DNA of 64,000 nucleotides from Glandiceps talaboti. Taxonomy: Eukaryota; Hemichordata; Enteropneusta; Spengelidae. Below are positions 38,426 to 52,859 of the stretch, in pieces. Below the pieces are notes generated by a model. That model ran no database searches and had not been told where the DNA came from. It saw only the letters and a program-made list of their open reading frames with translations. The stretch lies in contig NC_135562.1 in assembly GCF_964340395.1 (NCBI RefSeq), positions 18,053,485 through 18,117,484 on the forward strand, given 5' to 3'. The position numbers and the translations under genes were made by a program. Positions within the stretch are counted from its first letter, which is position 1; each line of letters begins with the position of its first letter.

Positions 38426-39734
38426 AGACACTGGAGCAGGCTCTAAGCGCTAATCTACATAAATTGGCCTTTACTATATCACGCAGAAAATACGAATAAT
38501 GAAAATTTTCATGATGATCACCCAAAATTGGCCTACTTATGATTGAGATGAAAAAAAGGGAAGATAAAAATGTTTTTGCCAGAATGAAAGTGATTCTGGG
38601 TCCATGCTATCAAATAAAAATTATCTACTCAAATTTTTCTTGGAAGTTTAGTACACCTGAGACTGATGATGCTGACGAAAAGTAAATTTTGGGATTGACT
38701 TCAAAAAAAAAATAATAACATTGTGAGTAGAAAGTTTCATTTGATAAAAATGCTGATGTCAATCACCAACATTAATCTCCTTTTTTTTATTACAGTACAA
38801 ATTACGGATGATAACAATTTTTATGTTGATCACCCCCGCTTTGGTTTGATATCGAATTGTCGGTACTAGTCAATTCTAGTAAATCCCCAGGGATTTCACA
38901 AACACTGAAGCGGTATAAAGTAAGCTCTACTTTATGAACAATTTGTGGGAATATAGCAGCTGGACGACAATAATTCTTCAGTTTTACCGTCTCATGTTGA
39001 TGGGGTTTTGAGTGCATGTATCTACAAGCATCACACCATTCTAGTTGGTATACGTGTAGTGATGACGTTTTTGCAGAGTCAACTGAAACGCCCACCCAAA
39101 TAAACTGATAAGAACAAGACACTTAGCATGTACTTTTTATGTAAGTGGATGTTTGTAACCACTTTACAACTTACCAAGATGAATTTTGAGTATCTGTTTG
39201 AAAATTTTTGACAAATTTCATAATGCCACCCATTTTTAGAAATTCACATGACAAATTTGATACTAATCACAAAGGATAGCATACAGCATGCATTGCCTGC
39301 ATACAATTTGGTTCTAAATGTAAAAATGTTAAAACACACTGTTTATTTTTTTTTTAAAACATACCATGATCACATACATGCTAGCTTGCTTACATATAGA
39401 GTACTAAAGTAGGTAAAATCTACCTGTTCATTTTACCAGAGTTCCCAACTCAAATCAGTTAATTTATGATCAAAATATTTAGTTCAATTAATCTATGCAA
39501 ATAAGATTGCTTTTTGCTTTTTTGTGAACAGCGGTGGTACATCACTTAAGAGCAAATAAGACAGAGTATTGTATGTTACTGTTAGCTAAATACATGTATG
39601 TAATTCTGAATAGAAGAATTGGCAGCCGTGGTAACTGTGTGTAGGTCACATAACTTTTGAGAATAGAGTACAGAGTAATAGGCATGCCAGGTATGACATG
39701 ATTTCACCAAGGTCCTGTTACATACATCAATCTA

Positions 39735-40070
39735 TCGGACTCTGTGCTACACTGTACAAACTTGGCTTACAAACAGCATACATGTATACACACCTATTCA
39801 TTGGACTCTCTGCTACATAACACTGTACAAACTTGGCTTACAAACAGCATACATGTTACACACACCTATTTATTGGACTCTCTGCTACTGTACAAACTTG
39901 GCTTACATTTACACCATACTTTTTACACACGCCTATTTATCGGACTCTCTGCTACATAACACTGTACAAACTTAGCTTACAACTTGGCTTACAAACAGTA
40001 TAGCCAACATATTACATACATGTACATCTATCTATCAGACACTGTGCTATTATACTATACAAACTTGGTC
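39735..40070. repeat. 65-77-bp tandem repeat, about 4-5 units
   Basis: Each unit carries GGACTCTCTGCTACATAACA, CTGTACAAACTTGGCTTACA and AACAGCATACATG. Decayed relatives (CTTGGCTAACAAACTGCTTG) continue to about 40600. Confidence 0.75.
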
Positions 40071-40740
40071 CAGCCAGAAGTTTAAAGTTATTTTTTATAT
40101 ACTTTTCATTGCCGATGTATTTACTGATTCCTGTTCATCACTTGATATGTAAATTTGCTTTTCTTTTCAACCTCTACCAAATAAATATATACTAGTTCAT
40201 AAATAAACGTTACAGCCTCAATCGGACACTGCATTCTACCCAAGCTTATAAACAGTAGTGCAATCATTACATACTCATTGACAACCTTAGGCTATTATTA
40301 GTAATAGACTAGACACAGTATACTATATACAAACTGTACCTTACAAACTACACGGCCCAACTGTACCAAAATATGACTTAACAAGCTTTAAACTGTTACA
40401 TACAATTAAATGTAAAAAAAAAATATATATTCAATCTACTGGCCATTTTTACCATTCCAAACACAGCTTAAAAATTAACAGCATGGCCCAATTGTGACCA
40501 GACGCTGTACAAAAAAATGTGTCTAAACAAACTGCTTGGCCCAATTTTTAAATATCTATCGGACACAATTCAATACCCAAACTTGGCTAACAAACTGCTT
40601 GGCCCAAAATAACTCCTATATATATAGGACATATTAAATCATCAATGCGAAAAACTTCTCACAAAACCTCAGTGTTCATATTTTAAAATGCATATCTATG
40701 CCCATACATGATATAGAGGCTGTAGATTGCAAATGAAATC

Positions 40741-40815
40741 ATCATGTAAATGAGATAATCAATATGCAAATTAGACCACAAGTATGCAAATTAGGTCATT
40801 AATATGCAAAAATAA
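40741..40815. repeat. Cluster of ATGCAAAT-like units
   Basis: CATGTAAATGAG, ATATGCAAATTAGACC, GTATGCAAATTAGGTC and ATATGCAAAAAT occur at roughly 18-25 bp spacing. Confidence 0.6.
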
Positions 40816-42487
40816 ATGTTATACCCAAATTACAACTGACTCAACAGACATTCGCATTCTAGTTGTTATCAGTTGTTAATCCATCATAATTATGAGAAAA
40901 TATCAAAATCCAATTTCTTCCTTCTCCTTCTACTAAGGTTCTAAAACTTTGGCAAAAAAACACAACCATCCTATCATATAGGTCTGAATCTAATGACTAT
41001 GAAATAGCAAATTACAATAACATACCTGTGTGATGGTCATTACTTCACTGTTGCCAAGTGTTATAGTATTTTCTCAATGAAGTTTTGTTAAGTACAGGAG
41101 ATAAATACGATGACCAATTTGACAGACCAGTCTCCATAATGAACCAAAATGAGGTGATTTTGTTGTTTACAAAAAAAAAGCAGGTCACGATACAAATGTA
41201 TGTGAAGTTGTCAGACTTAAAAATAATATATAACAGCTTCTAACCCCTTTATTGACATAGTCATTTCTGTGTATAGACATGTCGCATATATAAATGATCA
41301 TTGATCAGTTTGCCACTTTGGATCTTGCTTACCAACATAAATTCAAAGTCATTCGTTGCGCATGAACAGATTGTGGCAATGAGCAGAGTGTAAAATTATT
41401 AGTAACAGTGTTCATGATACCTGGTGACAATTGGAATGCTTGAAATCACATCCTTGCTGGCAAAGTTCACATATAAAGTGTACATGTCCACGGGTACTTA
41501 ACATGAATTATGCGATACTTCTCAGTGATGGCTAACCCTCTACATTGATACTTTTGTCACACTACGATCGTACAAGCGTTCAACGACGTGGCACCCAACT
41601 GAATGTAAACACATAAAGTTTGATACCCTCAACAACTTCAATGCCATAGAACTACAAACGCATGGACATCATGTTGCTAGATTATTGATGTAAAGTTTAC
41701 CAATATCATTTTTCTTGAACTGGAAGGGCGTGTAAAAATGTCAGCTTAACATTAAGTGGATTTCAATCAATATTTCGTACTACTGTGTTCAGTGCACAGA
41801 AAAGACCTGTCTGTGACGTGACATATATGTACTACCAAATCTCAACAACTGCTGACATTAATATGGACGCCATTTATTATAAAGCTATAACATTTACACA
41901 AAATACAAGCAACTACAGTGTTTTGGGGGGAGGGGGAGGGGTGGGGTGGTCGAGCGGTGGGGTGGTCGGTTGTTTGGGCATGGGGATAAATACCTAAATG
42001 TAAGAACACTTTGGTATGTTTATGTGAACTGAAACCACCGACATTCCTATGGATGGCATTTTTTATGAAGCAGTAAAAATTATACGAGATACAACAGTGT
42101 TTTTTGGTTGGTTTGTTGTATGGGTTTTTTTATTGGGAGGAGGGGGGTACATTCTTCTAAATTAGATGTATTTTCTAAATATAACATTTTTATTTTAAGT
42201 TATCATATTTAGAACCCTGGAAGTTAATTTTCTATATTTTGCATGATTTGCATAATGTCCTATGTATTATTATGAACTTATTTAAGTATAAATTTATTTT
42301 GTTAATACACATGTAAGCTGACACAACGTTTAATTCAGAATAAATGAGTGTGAAAATAGAATAAATTTTACTGGTAAATTCTGGAGCCAAAATGTGAAAA
42401 TTGTCTTTCAGAATCTGTAACATTTTCAAGGTGGTAGTCAGTCTGTGTTAGAGCAGTGGAAATCAATGGCAAAAAGTTACAGCTGAA

Positions 42488-42567
42488 TTTGTCGTATCAG
42501 CGCAGTAAGGTTGTGTCTGCTAAGCAATTGTATAGGCAGATACGACCTTACTGCACTACACGACAAA
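42488..42567 (+). ncRNA. Small-RNA-precursor-like hairpin (candidate)
   Basis: A 33-nt arm (42488-42520, core GCAGTAAGGTTGTGTCTGC) and a 32-nt arm (42536-42567, core GCAGATACGACCTTACTGC) enclose a 15-nt loop. Within the core the only two departures from Watson-Crick pairing are G-U on the plus-strand transcript, which would be A-C mismatches on the other strand. Size and shape resemble a pre-miRNA. It could equally be a small palindromic transposon remnant; no other copy was noticed. It lies in intron 2 of the minus-strand gene, antisense to it. Confidence 0.3.
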
Positions 42568-43056
42568 ATACTGTTCACTTAAATGTTACATCTGACTATA
42601 CCAAGTGTACAGAGGTTAAATGCAGGCCTGACATGTACACATGTATACATGTATGTATATACTTTGATAAGACCACCTATTTATCAGTGATTATAATGAT
42701 AACATATTGTAAGTTTTATTATCTTAAAATACCAATTATTGTCCAATATTTTCACAATGACTCCCACTTGACGTTGTAAAATCACATGTTATTTGTATAT
42801 GTCAAATTCAAGGATTGGCATTGTGCGTTTACATGTAAACATCCGACGTTACAGATGTATTGGTTGTACGAAGATTCAACGCAATTTTTCGGCAGAATAT
42901 GAATGTAAACAACTGATTCAGGTCTTAAACCATCAATACATGAACTTGTCAAATTGTTTCAGTTTTGACACAAGAAAACTACTTGGTGTCGAACAATCGA
43001 GAATGCAGCTGACATATATGCGAGCACAGTAATGTAAAGACCACTACAACACTGAC

Positions 43057-43149
43057 CTGTGTTGACTTGGTTGATTCCATTCATGGTCCTAACAGATATC
43101 TGTGAATCCACTTCTGAATTCATTCGATGACAGTTCTCAAACCAGTGCA
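43057..43149 (-). CDS. Exon 2 of the unidentified gene (93 bp, phase 1-1)
   Basis: The exon lies between a modest acceptor (GATATAG| at 43150) and a good donor (ACACAG|GTCAGT from 43056 down). Joined to exon 1 it reads V then HWFENCHRMN, SEVDSQISVR and TMNGINQVNT, ending with the first base of a Gly codon. Its 93 bp keep the frame, so it could be skipped without a shift. An alternative acceptor (AATTCAG| at 43111) would also keep phase 1 and give a shorter exon starting at VDSQIS. The first half is rich in aromatic residues, His and Cys, and the second half is polar and probably unstructured. The acceptor has a poor pyrimidine tract, which is the main weakness of this call. Confidence 0.55.
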
Positions 43150-43417
43150 CTATATCAAATCAGATATCTGACTGATATAGTTTTGAAAATGTTTGTATGT
43201 GGAATCATAGTTTATGAGTACAAACAAGCCAAAATCCAACGACTTGTACCTTGACACGATCACCTGTCCACAAAAAACGTACAATCAACAACACCTTTGT
43301 TCTAGCTGGTACACAACACTTCCACAACGACTCTGGAATGTCAATGAATATCTCTAATTTCCAAACTTATTCCTCACAGAAAATCACCTTAGATGAGAAC
43401 GTACAGAAAAGACTTAC

Positions 43418-43526
43418 CATTTTCAAACGAAGCCATGCCGGCACCCTCTAACACAGACGGCTTTTTTGGCCAAAAAACACCAGCTGCTCTTGTCTGCGTC
43501 AACACAGACAGGTAAACTTTGGCCAT
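43418..43526 (-). CDS. Exon 1 (start codon) of an unidentified multi-exon gene
   Basis: This is the first coding exon of the minus-strand gene. The ATG is at 43526-43524, preceded by an in-frame TAG a little upstream, and the exon ends in a strong donor (AATG|GTAAGTC, intron from 43417 down). It encodes 36 residues plus one base (phase 1): the start reads MAKVYLSVLTQTRAAG and the end GAGMASFEN. A second in-frame ATG at 43436-43434 has a better start context (GCCGGCATGG) and may be the real start, giving MASFEN. Exon 2 follows after a 268-bp intron and joins in frame. I do not recognise the family. There is no obvious signal peptide; the basic, Pro-containing stretch FWPKKPSVLEG has no named motif. 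The promoter and any 5' UTR should lie above 43.53 kb, but I could not identify a core promoter. Confidence 0.6.
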
Positions 43527-45064
43527 AAAATTAAACAGCTTATCTGACAAGCAATATATCTATCAACTGGTTTATAGTACTACAACGATCACATCACACA
43601 CTGAGGACACACCAAGCCTCAGTCCATTTAACTATACACTATAGCTCTCAACACTCTTTCATTGTCAGACATTATTACTTCAATCTCCCGAAAAAAAGAA
43701 CACTTCAGAGAAAATTCATCTAAAATGATAAATTTAGGATAACACAAAATCTTGAAGGAGCTTCTTGAAAATGCTTTTTAAAGATTAATGTTCTATCACC
43801 TCATAGATTTCCTTGCTTTTACCCATCTTCAAGACACATTGAAGGATGAAGATGTCGTGTCTTGCTCGACAAACATCTTTATCATCTCCCTAAGAACCAG
43901 GAAAAGGAGAAAACTGTCAATGTCTTGAAGTGTGTGGCAATCTCCATCAATACCTCAATTTCCTTTATAGTCTCTTTCATGATATTTGATGATAATACAT
44001 CAACTCAAACTTGTCAAATGTAAAACTTTGTTGAATTTGTTCAAGTGTTTTAAATACACTTTGTACACATGTAGTAGTTAGCCTGAAAGGTTCAGCTGTT
44101 GGTCCACTTCTGTCTGTTTTTGTAATCACACTCACTACCCCAAGTGAGTGCATTTATAAGCAAAAGGAACGCTCGGATCTTTCAGGCTATGCAGTAATCC
44201 TGTCTATACATGTATGTGTTTACATACACATATACATGTATGTAGCTAAAAATAATCTTGAATCAGAACCCTCTAAATATAAATGTTGCATGAAAATTTC
44301 CACTTGCAAAGTCACCAACATTTCAGAAAGCAAGTACCAAATTTTCATTGACATTAACATCATCAGAGGTATACTAAAACAATTGTGGCAGTTGAACATA
44401 AATCTGAATTATTTTTTTGGTGATTTTTTTTTATAGAATATTGAATTTGACCTACAGTTGATTTTTTTTGAATGTATATATAGCTGTAAACTTGGTGAAG
44501 TCTTTTTTTTAAGTAGTTTGCCCTTGAACTTTGAGTGGGTGTTTACATCTGAGGTTTGTACATACATATGACATCAATGAAGTCAGCAAGTTCAACTTTT
44601 CAAGTGTTTCTATTTTCTTTCATAGTTACGTTGCCTAGTTGCATCACATTCTTTTCAGTCATGACTAAATTTAAAAACTGTAATAAATTTAAAAAGTATA
44701 TTACATGAAAACAAACTTAATTAAATAATTTTGTTCCAAATGTAAACTTTATCAATTGCAATTATAATTGCAAAAAGTTTGAAGTGGTGTTTATCATAAA
44801 GGAGTTTATACATTTTTTGGGAGGCAAGTTTTGCTACATATGAAATGGTACCTGTAAATATTAACTACTACTGGTTTCTAGTACCATGAAGTTGAGGAGG
44901 GGACAGGAATGATCAGTAAAATCGTCCATCTAAAAGTACAGGAGGGCGAAGGTTAGCTTAATCCATTGAGTATATGGGAGGAGAAGCTTAGATCAGTCCA
45001 TTAAGTATATGGGGGTGAAGGATGTTAATATTTAAGCATCCATCTGAGTGTAACTTGGTGGGGG
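43527..45064. other. Upstream region of the minus-strand gene
   Basis: Expected to hold its promoter and 5' UTR. I could not pick out a TATA box or initiator with confidence. The rest is AT-rich with short TACATGTA palindromes. Confidence 0.3.
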
Positions 45065-45355
45065 TACTCAACACAGAAGTAAACCCCTTGCCACATGAGT
45101 TCCAGTGTGGGTACTTAGGTGTATTTGCTCTTGCTCAGGGTTTGATTAAATTTACCACGCTGTATTAAAGTAAGAAGAGTGTCGTTCAGTTTGACTCTAC
45201 TGAACAATGCAGGTTTTCCCCGGGTACTCTGGTTTCTTCCTGCATTAACACTGAACCCATGAGGGATGGCCCTCACTGGACTTCTTGGGAGACAAGTGTT
45301 TATATACTTAGAAGAACTATCCAGTATAAATAAAGATTATTATTACTATTATTAA
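45065..45355 (+). mobile_element. SINE-like element with ATT tail
   Basis: GGTTTTCCCCGGGTACTCTG followed by GTTTCTTCCTGC, then AATAAAGATTATTATTACTA at the 3' end. This CCCCGGGTACTCYGGTTTCYTCCTGC block is a familiar SINE/LINE 3' signature in marine invertebrates (recalled, not searched). Confidence 0.4.
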
Positions 45356-47891
<2,536 letters not shown>

Positions 47892-48734
47892 CCCCCCCAT
47901 CCCCCTCCTTCCTGCAACCTATTACCCTCCTCCGAAACACTACCTTCCATTACATATTTATAACAATATCAACACTGTGGCTGCCAGGATTGTTTGTAAA
48001 TTGTCCAATATTTGAGGAAAGTATGTCAACTTCAACTCAGCATAGCGGAACTACAGAAACTCATGATAACTAAATTGATATGTTAGATCGATTTCCCATC
48101 AATACTTGCAGTTCCAAGTCCATTACGATGATGGACTATAACTGTAAAAATCATTGCTTGGCATTTTCTTCGGATCTAACGTTCATTCATGACGAGCAAA
48201 TCAGAAATTGAAAATAAATCTAATAAGATTATACAAATCTTTAATTCTTCTTTTTGGGCGTCCTACATTTTCATGCCATCAGAAGTATATTTTATGGTCG
48301 CCAGCTGGTCTAATTTTGGTGATAAATTTGAAAACTAAAGGAAGTTATAAATTTAATATTTAGTGTATAAATATGCTTAGCAGTAAATGTTAATATGTTT
48401 ACATCAGTTATATTCTGACACGACCTACATGTACATCACAGGCAGTTTTTACCATATAAGGTTGCATTTAGAACATCAAGATTACAACATGAGGTTGGGA
48501 GATTTTTTTTTCGTTTTTGAGGTTCTATTTATCTTTATTGTCTTACGACATGAGGTGACATTACACTTTCTCAGACTGTTATTTTTTTCAATCTCACCAA
48601 AAGAGCTCCTAATGCTGAAAAAAAATCTGAAAATTCAAAATAATAGACTAAGTATACCTGTAGAACTCAGTCTGTAATTTAAAGGGTTTTGGTTATATTT
48701 ATTTCATATTGAAATTATTTAAGCTTTTTGTGGT

Positions 48735-49075
48735 TACATTCTCAGTTTGTGTGTGTACATAGAGTAGTGACATCATCAGTTTGTGCACATGTATTTACCT
48801 ACAGTACAGTGACATCTGTGTGTGTGTACCAATAAAGTAGTGACGTCAGTTTGCGTGTGCATGTACCTAGAGTACACTGACAATGTGTGGTATCATCATT
48901 TTGTGTGGAGCAGGGTACACTGTCTAATAGTGCAATCTAACAAGTAAAATATTCTGCTGAACTTTGAGAAATCATACAGCTTCACACAAAATATTGTTCT
49001 TCAAAGTGCCCATTGTACAGTGACCTCACCAGTTTGCGTATATGTATATACCCACACTGCAATGACATCATCATT
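48735..49075. repeat. Degenerate 50-70-bp tandem repeat
   Basis: Units of CAGTTTGTGTGTGTACATAG and AGTAGTGACATCATCAG repeat about five times, partly interrupted. Confidence 0.6.
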
Positions 49076-49699
49076 CAGAGTTTGGCAGGCAAGTGCTTTA
49101 TCCAATTGTAGACCAGTAATTTTATGCGATATCATAAGTTGTCATTTTTTTATCGCTGCATATAAAAAGATATTCTTGTAAGTGCATGTCTTTAAAACCT
49201 GTGTATCAACCATAAACCATATGTCATTTTATTATTTGTTTTATTTCATTACTTTGTTTTTATCGTCAACTTTGACGAAAGCAAACCATTTGACTGTTGA
49301 GTAAAAGCTAAAATCAATAAAAATTTCAGGTTTTATTGATTCCAATTCTTCATATAAAAATGTGTGGCAAACAGCTGCATGGTTTCCCAATTATCAAGTC
49401 CAATATTTTTGGCAGATTTTTACTTCAGAGTTTTCTTACAGAAAGGTGGGCTTATTTATAAGCAGATAAAGTTAATGACTTCAGGCAGAACACTTGATAT
49501 TTGAAAAATTCATTTTCCTTTATTCATTTATTCAATTATTTACTTATTTATTTATTTATTTTTTATTTATTTTTTTAAATTCAAATATTGAATTTTATTT
49601 TCATTTTTTTTTTGGTGGAAGGGGGGGGGCGTGGTGTTCAAATAATTTGATCGAGGAAAATTTTAATATTATATTTAATGTTTCCCTTTTGATAATCAG

Positions 49700-49765
49700 A
49701 GTGCAGTGTCTTCTTTGATTTACAACTTTTCAAAGAGAATCACTTCTACTAATCGTGCAAGAAAA
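49700..49765 (+). CDS. Possible internal exon, unknown protein
   Basis: A 66-bp stretch lies between a pyrimidine-rich acceptor (TTTCCCTTTTGATAATCAG|) and a near-consensus donor (AGAAAA|GTAAGTCT). One frame is open throughout at phase 0-0 and reads SAVSSLIYNF, SKRITSTNRA, RK. It precedes a short (CT)n run. No partner exon on the plus strand was found nearby. Splice signals of this quality arise by chance in 64 kb, so this is a candidate only. Confidence 0.25.
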
Positions 49766-50075
49766 GTAAGTCTATCTAGCTGTCAGTCTCACACTTCTTT
49801 TATTCTGCAAGAAATCTCTCTCTCTCTCTCTCTCCTTCTCTTTCTCTCCATCTTGACAACATATAAAAGGTCTGTTCTATATATTTTTCTTTAGAAATAA
49901 TGTCAGCGTACCAATAATAGCTAGATGAACATGAAATATTATTGTGTGTAGATACACTTTCACTGTGTAGATACACTGTCTATGTCACTGGTTCTGCTGT
50001 GTTTGAAAATGTGAGTGAAAATTTTCAAAATTGCCATTACGTTCCATGATTTTTCTTTGATATTACTGGTACAGG

Positions 50076-50172
50076 TATACTTGTGACCTAAGGGTTGTCA
50101 CTACTCGTCTAGCGACTTGTAAGTTGCAGTGGTGTGACAAAGCCCCCTTAGGTCACTTGTATTTTCCTTGGC
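50076..50172. repeat. Palindromic repeat (TGACCTAAGGG type), copy 1
   Basis: TATACTTGTGACCTAAGGG is mirrored by CCCCCTTAGGTCACTTGTAT within 100 bp, ending CCTTGGCTGAACG. Confidence 0.5.
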
Positions 50173-50730
50173 TGAACGACGACAAAGATTGGGGAATGGC
50201 ATCTATTAATACGTAGAAGTGAGCCCTGTACTTATTACATTTAAGTACTTCTTGCACAATTCAAAATGACTTCTAAGTAGAGTGAAAAACGAATTCATTC
50301 TCAACTCGTCTATCGTTTGACATTGGTAGACACGCTTTATGAGCCTCACAATCACCCAATTCAAAATTCAATTTAGTGTAAACTATCAGTGAAATGCAAA
50401 CATAATGAAAGTCGGAAACTGATTCTGATTTCAACGCACCACATACTCCCTCTTGAAATTGGAAATAGATTAAACTGTTCTACTAGGCCTGACCTGGATT
50501 TCTGTTGCCATGGTGACCATCACACCACATTGAGTAGTGTGTTAGTTTAAACACATATGTTGCTAACCTCAGCCATAGCAACAAAAGATGCAGGAAATAA
50601 ATTTGATAAATTTACATAATCAAGCTGAATGGAGAAAAGTCTTGAAAAGTGACAAGCTATACGTATGAAGGAACGGTATACGGTCACTGATTTCTAAATT
50701 TGCAATTAATCATTTCCACTTTTTTTTAGA

Positions 50731-50945
50731 CAGTTTGACACATCATAGCCTTATTTGATAGTGCTAGCACTGCCATTATATACAGTTTGACACATCATAG
50801 CCTTATTTGATAGTGCTAGCACTGCCATTATATACAGTTTGACACATCATAGCCTTATTTGATAGTGCTAGCACTGCCATTATATACAGTTTGACACATT
50901 GAAGACTTTGATAGTGCTAGCATTGTGGACTTTGACGACACATCA
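50731..50945. repeat. 52-bp tandem repeat, three perfect units plus decayed ones
   Basis: Units start at 50731, 50783, 50835 and 50887 (exactly 52 bp apart). The first three are identical, and each holds the perfect palindrome AGTGCTAGCACT. Two shortened units follow. Confidence 0.9.
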
Positions 50946-51083
50946 TAGACTTTGATAGAGCTAGCACTCTGCCAATATCAATAGACACAGATTGGAAGGG
51001 TAAAAGATTAATTGGAAGGGAAAATGGTAAATTTAGCAGTTTTGATAGTTAAAATCCCTGCACGTTATACTTTAGTTCACTAT

Positions 51084-51217
51084 ATATACGTGTGGGCTAG
51101 TTTTCTATGATTCTCTCTCCGCACAGAGTCAATGGAATGGAATGTTGTGCTAGAGGAAGCCATTGACTATATACGGTGGAAATCATAAGAGATCATAGAA
51201 AACAAGCCCACATATAA
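51084..51217. mobile_element. Short palindromic MITE
   Basis: TGTGGGCTAGTTTTCTATGA on the left and TCATAGAAAACAAGCCCACA on the right form arms of about 30 bp around a 70-bp interior with a CTCTCTCC...CCGT motif. Partial relatives (CTCTCTCTCCACCGTATAGT) occur at 6510 and 7580. Confidence 0.5.
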
Positions 51218-51576
51218 CATGTAGTTCTAGGCTTACAAATAAGATGCTAGGCTATCATCATCCCATACATTTTACATTCATGTACAGCGATCTGATGTCA
51301 GTTCGGATAGCGAAATAGCGCAGTAACTTTAGTCCTACACGTCTACAGGTAAGGCTAGTAGAATTGATGCAAATGTGTATCAATATATAATTTAAATGTC
51401 TAATTATAAATTCGACCAATCACACTCTATGGTGGAATGCCATTCAAGACCAACGTAACTGAAGATTCAGAGTAGATGAGTAGGAAGAACCAAAATTCAA
51501 AATATGAAAATGTCAGTTAGGTTAGCGGAATAGTGTAGTAGCGTTACACATCTACAGCTACATGTAGACTATGAAT

Positions 51577-51932
51577 ATTAAAGTGGCCATATGGATGAGA
51601 ATTTGGTATTTATTTTGGATTTTTATTTGATAAAACAGCTTCACTATGTTTTTCTACTTGAAAAAATAATGCGAAAGAACATATACCAAGTCCATGTTCA
51701 TAACTTAATGCATTGCAAAATGATGCAAAAAGCGTAAAAAGTTTGTTATTGTACGTACAATAACAAACATTTTACACATTGTTTAATGTTTTGCCGTTTA
51801 TTGAGATGTGAACATGGACTTGGTATATGTTGTTTCGCATTATTTTTTCAAGTAGAAAAACACAGTGAAGCTGTTTTATCAAACAAAAATCCGAAATAAA
51901 TACCAAATTCTCATCCATATGGCCACTTTAAT
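51577..51932. mobile_element. Foldback MITE family B, complete copy
   Basis: The element is almost entirely one long inverted repeat: ATTAAAGTGGCCATATGGAT at the left, ATCCATATGGCCACTTTAAT at the right, arms of about 170 bp, and a centre around GTTATTGTACGTACAATAAC. No coding capacity is present. It is followed directly by an (ATA)n-headed SINE-like segment. Confidence 0.75.
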
Positions 51933-52030
51933 AATAATGATAATGTTGGTTTTTAATATAGCGTTTTCCAGTTCTGTTCTCAAAGCGCTTTACAATTATT
52001 CTGTGACAAGACGTACAACACTATTCAAAG
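51931..52030 (+). mobile_element. SINE/LINE tail-type segment, second copy
   Basis: ATAATAATGATAATGTTGG, TTTTTAATATAGCGTTTTCC and CTCAAAGCGCTTTACAATT lie directly against the right end of the foldback MITE. Same family as 7925-8030. Confidence 0.4.
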
Positions 52031-52859
52031 TTTTAATGTCCTCAAGGCTTATTCTTCACACTCATTTAGTTTGACCCGTAAGAATAAAAAAAAAATTCTT
52101 ATTTTCATTCACAACTTTATCTTATCAAACTTCCCCAGTATCATTTCACAAACCAACCCTTAAGATATAATAAAAACATCTTAAAATTTAATCAAGATCT
52201 CAGCATCATATTTTGGAGTCGACGCTAAATTTATCATAGATTTCGTGAAAATGAAAAAAAATGCATGTAATAACGGATTTAGCTTAAAACGATACACATC
52301 TTTTATCTTCTCACTTAATTACTTTTTATCCGATGTATGGGAAAGCAAGTAAAGGAAGACATGTTTTCCAGGAATTCCTGCTAGCTGTCCTGTACAATTC
52401 TATCCAACTACCTCATCAATGTCAAAGATTAGCTTGTATGACTTTTGACAAATTTGTAATTAAATTTCACGCCACGTCATCTTTTACACAATTGAAACTA
52501 GTACATGTATTGTTCAGTGATTCAGCTAAAATCTGCCCACATTTTAGGCCCAAATGTTCATCCCTGCAGTGACATATTTTAGTACATGCACATATCCAAG
52601 ACTACATGTATATCAATGTGTTATGAACAATTAAAACACTTATGACTGTCATGCACATATGAATATTAACCATTACATTTCTCTATCAACCAAAAGTTTA
52701 CACTTTCGTATAAACCTTAGTATTTTTTTGTGTTTTTTTGTTAACTATAGTAACTGTAGTTTACTAGTTTGTTTTAGCACCAAAAAATACTTATTGCAGA
52801 AAATCCAATGAAGAAATGTAGTTTTCTTGACAGACGCAATAACGTTTCTATTCTATTTT

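Noticed and set aside
38802-39122. 106-codon minus-strand open frame
   Set aside because: The longest non-repeat frame, but with no family motif, biased composition and no start or splice support.
41028-41074. Minus-strand exon candidate reading NTITLGNSEVMTITQ
   Set aside because: Donor is good (ACACAG|GTATGTT) but the acceptor is GAG without a pyrimidine tract, and its end phase does not fit the phase-1 gene.
52333-52572. 79-codon open frame starting MYGKASKGRHVFQEF
   Set aside because: No splice signals or recognisable motif; length is not exceptional for this much sequence.
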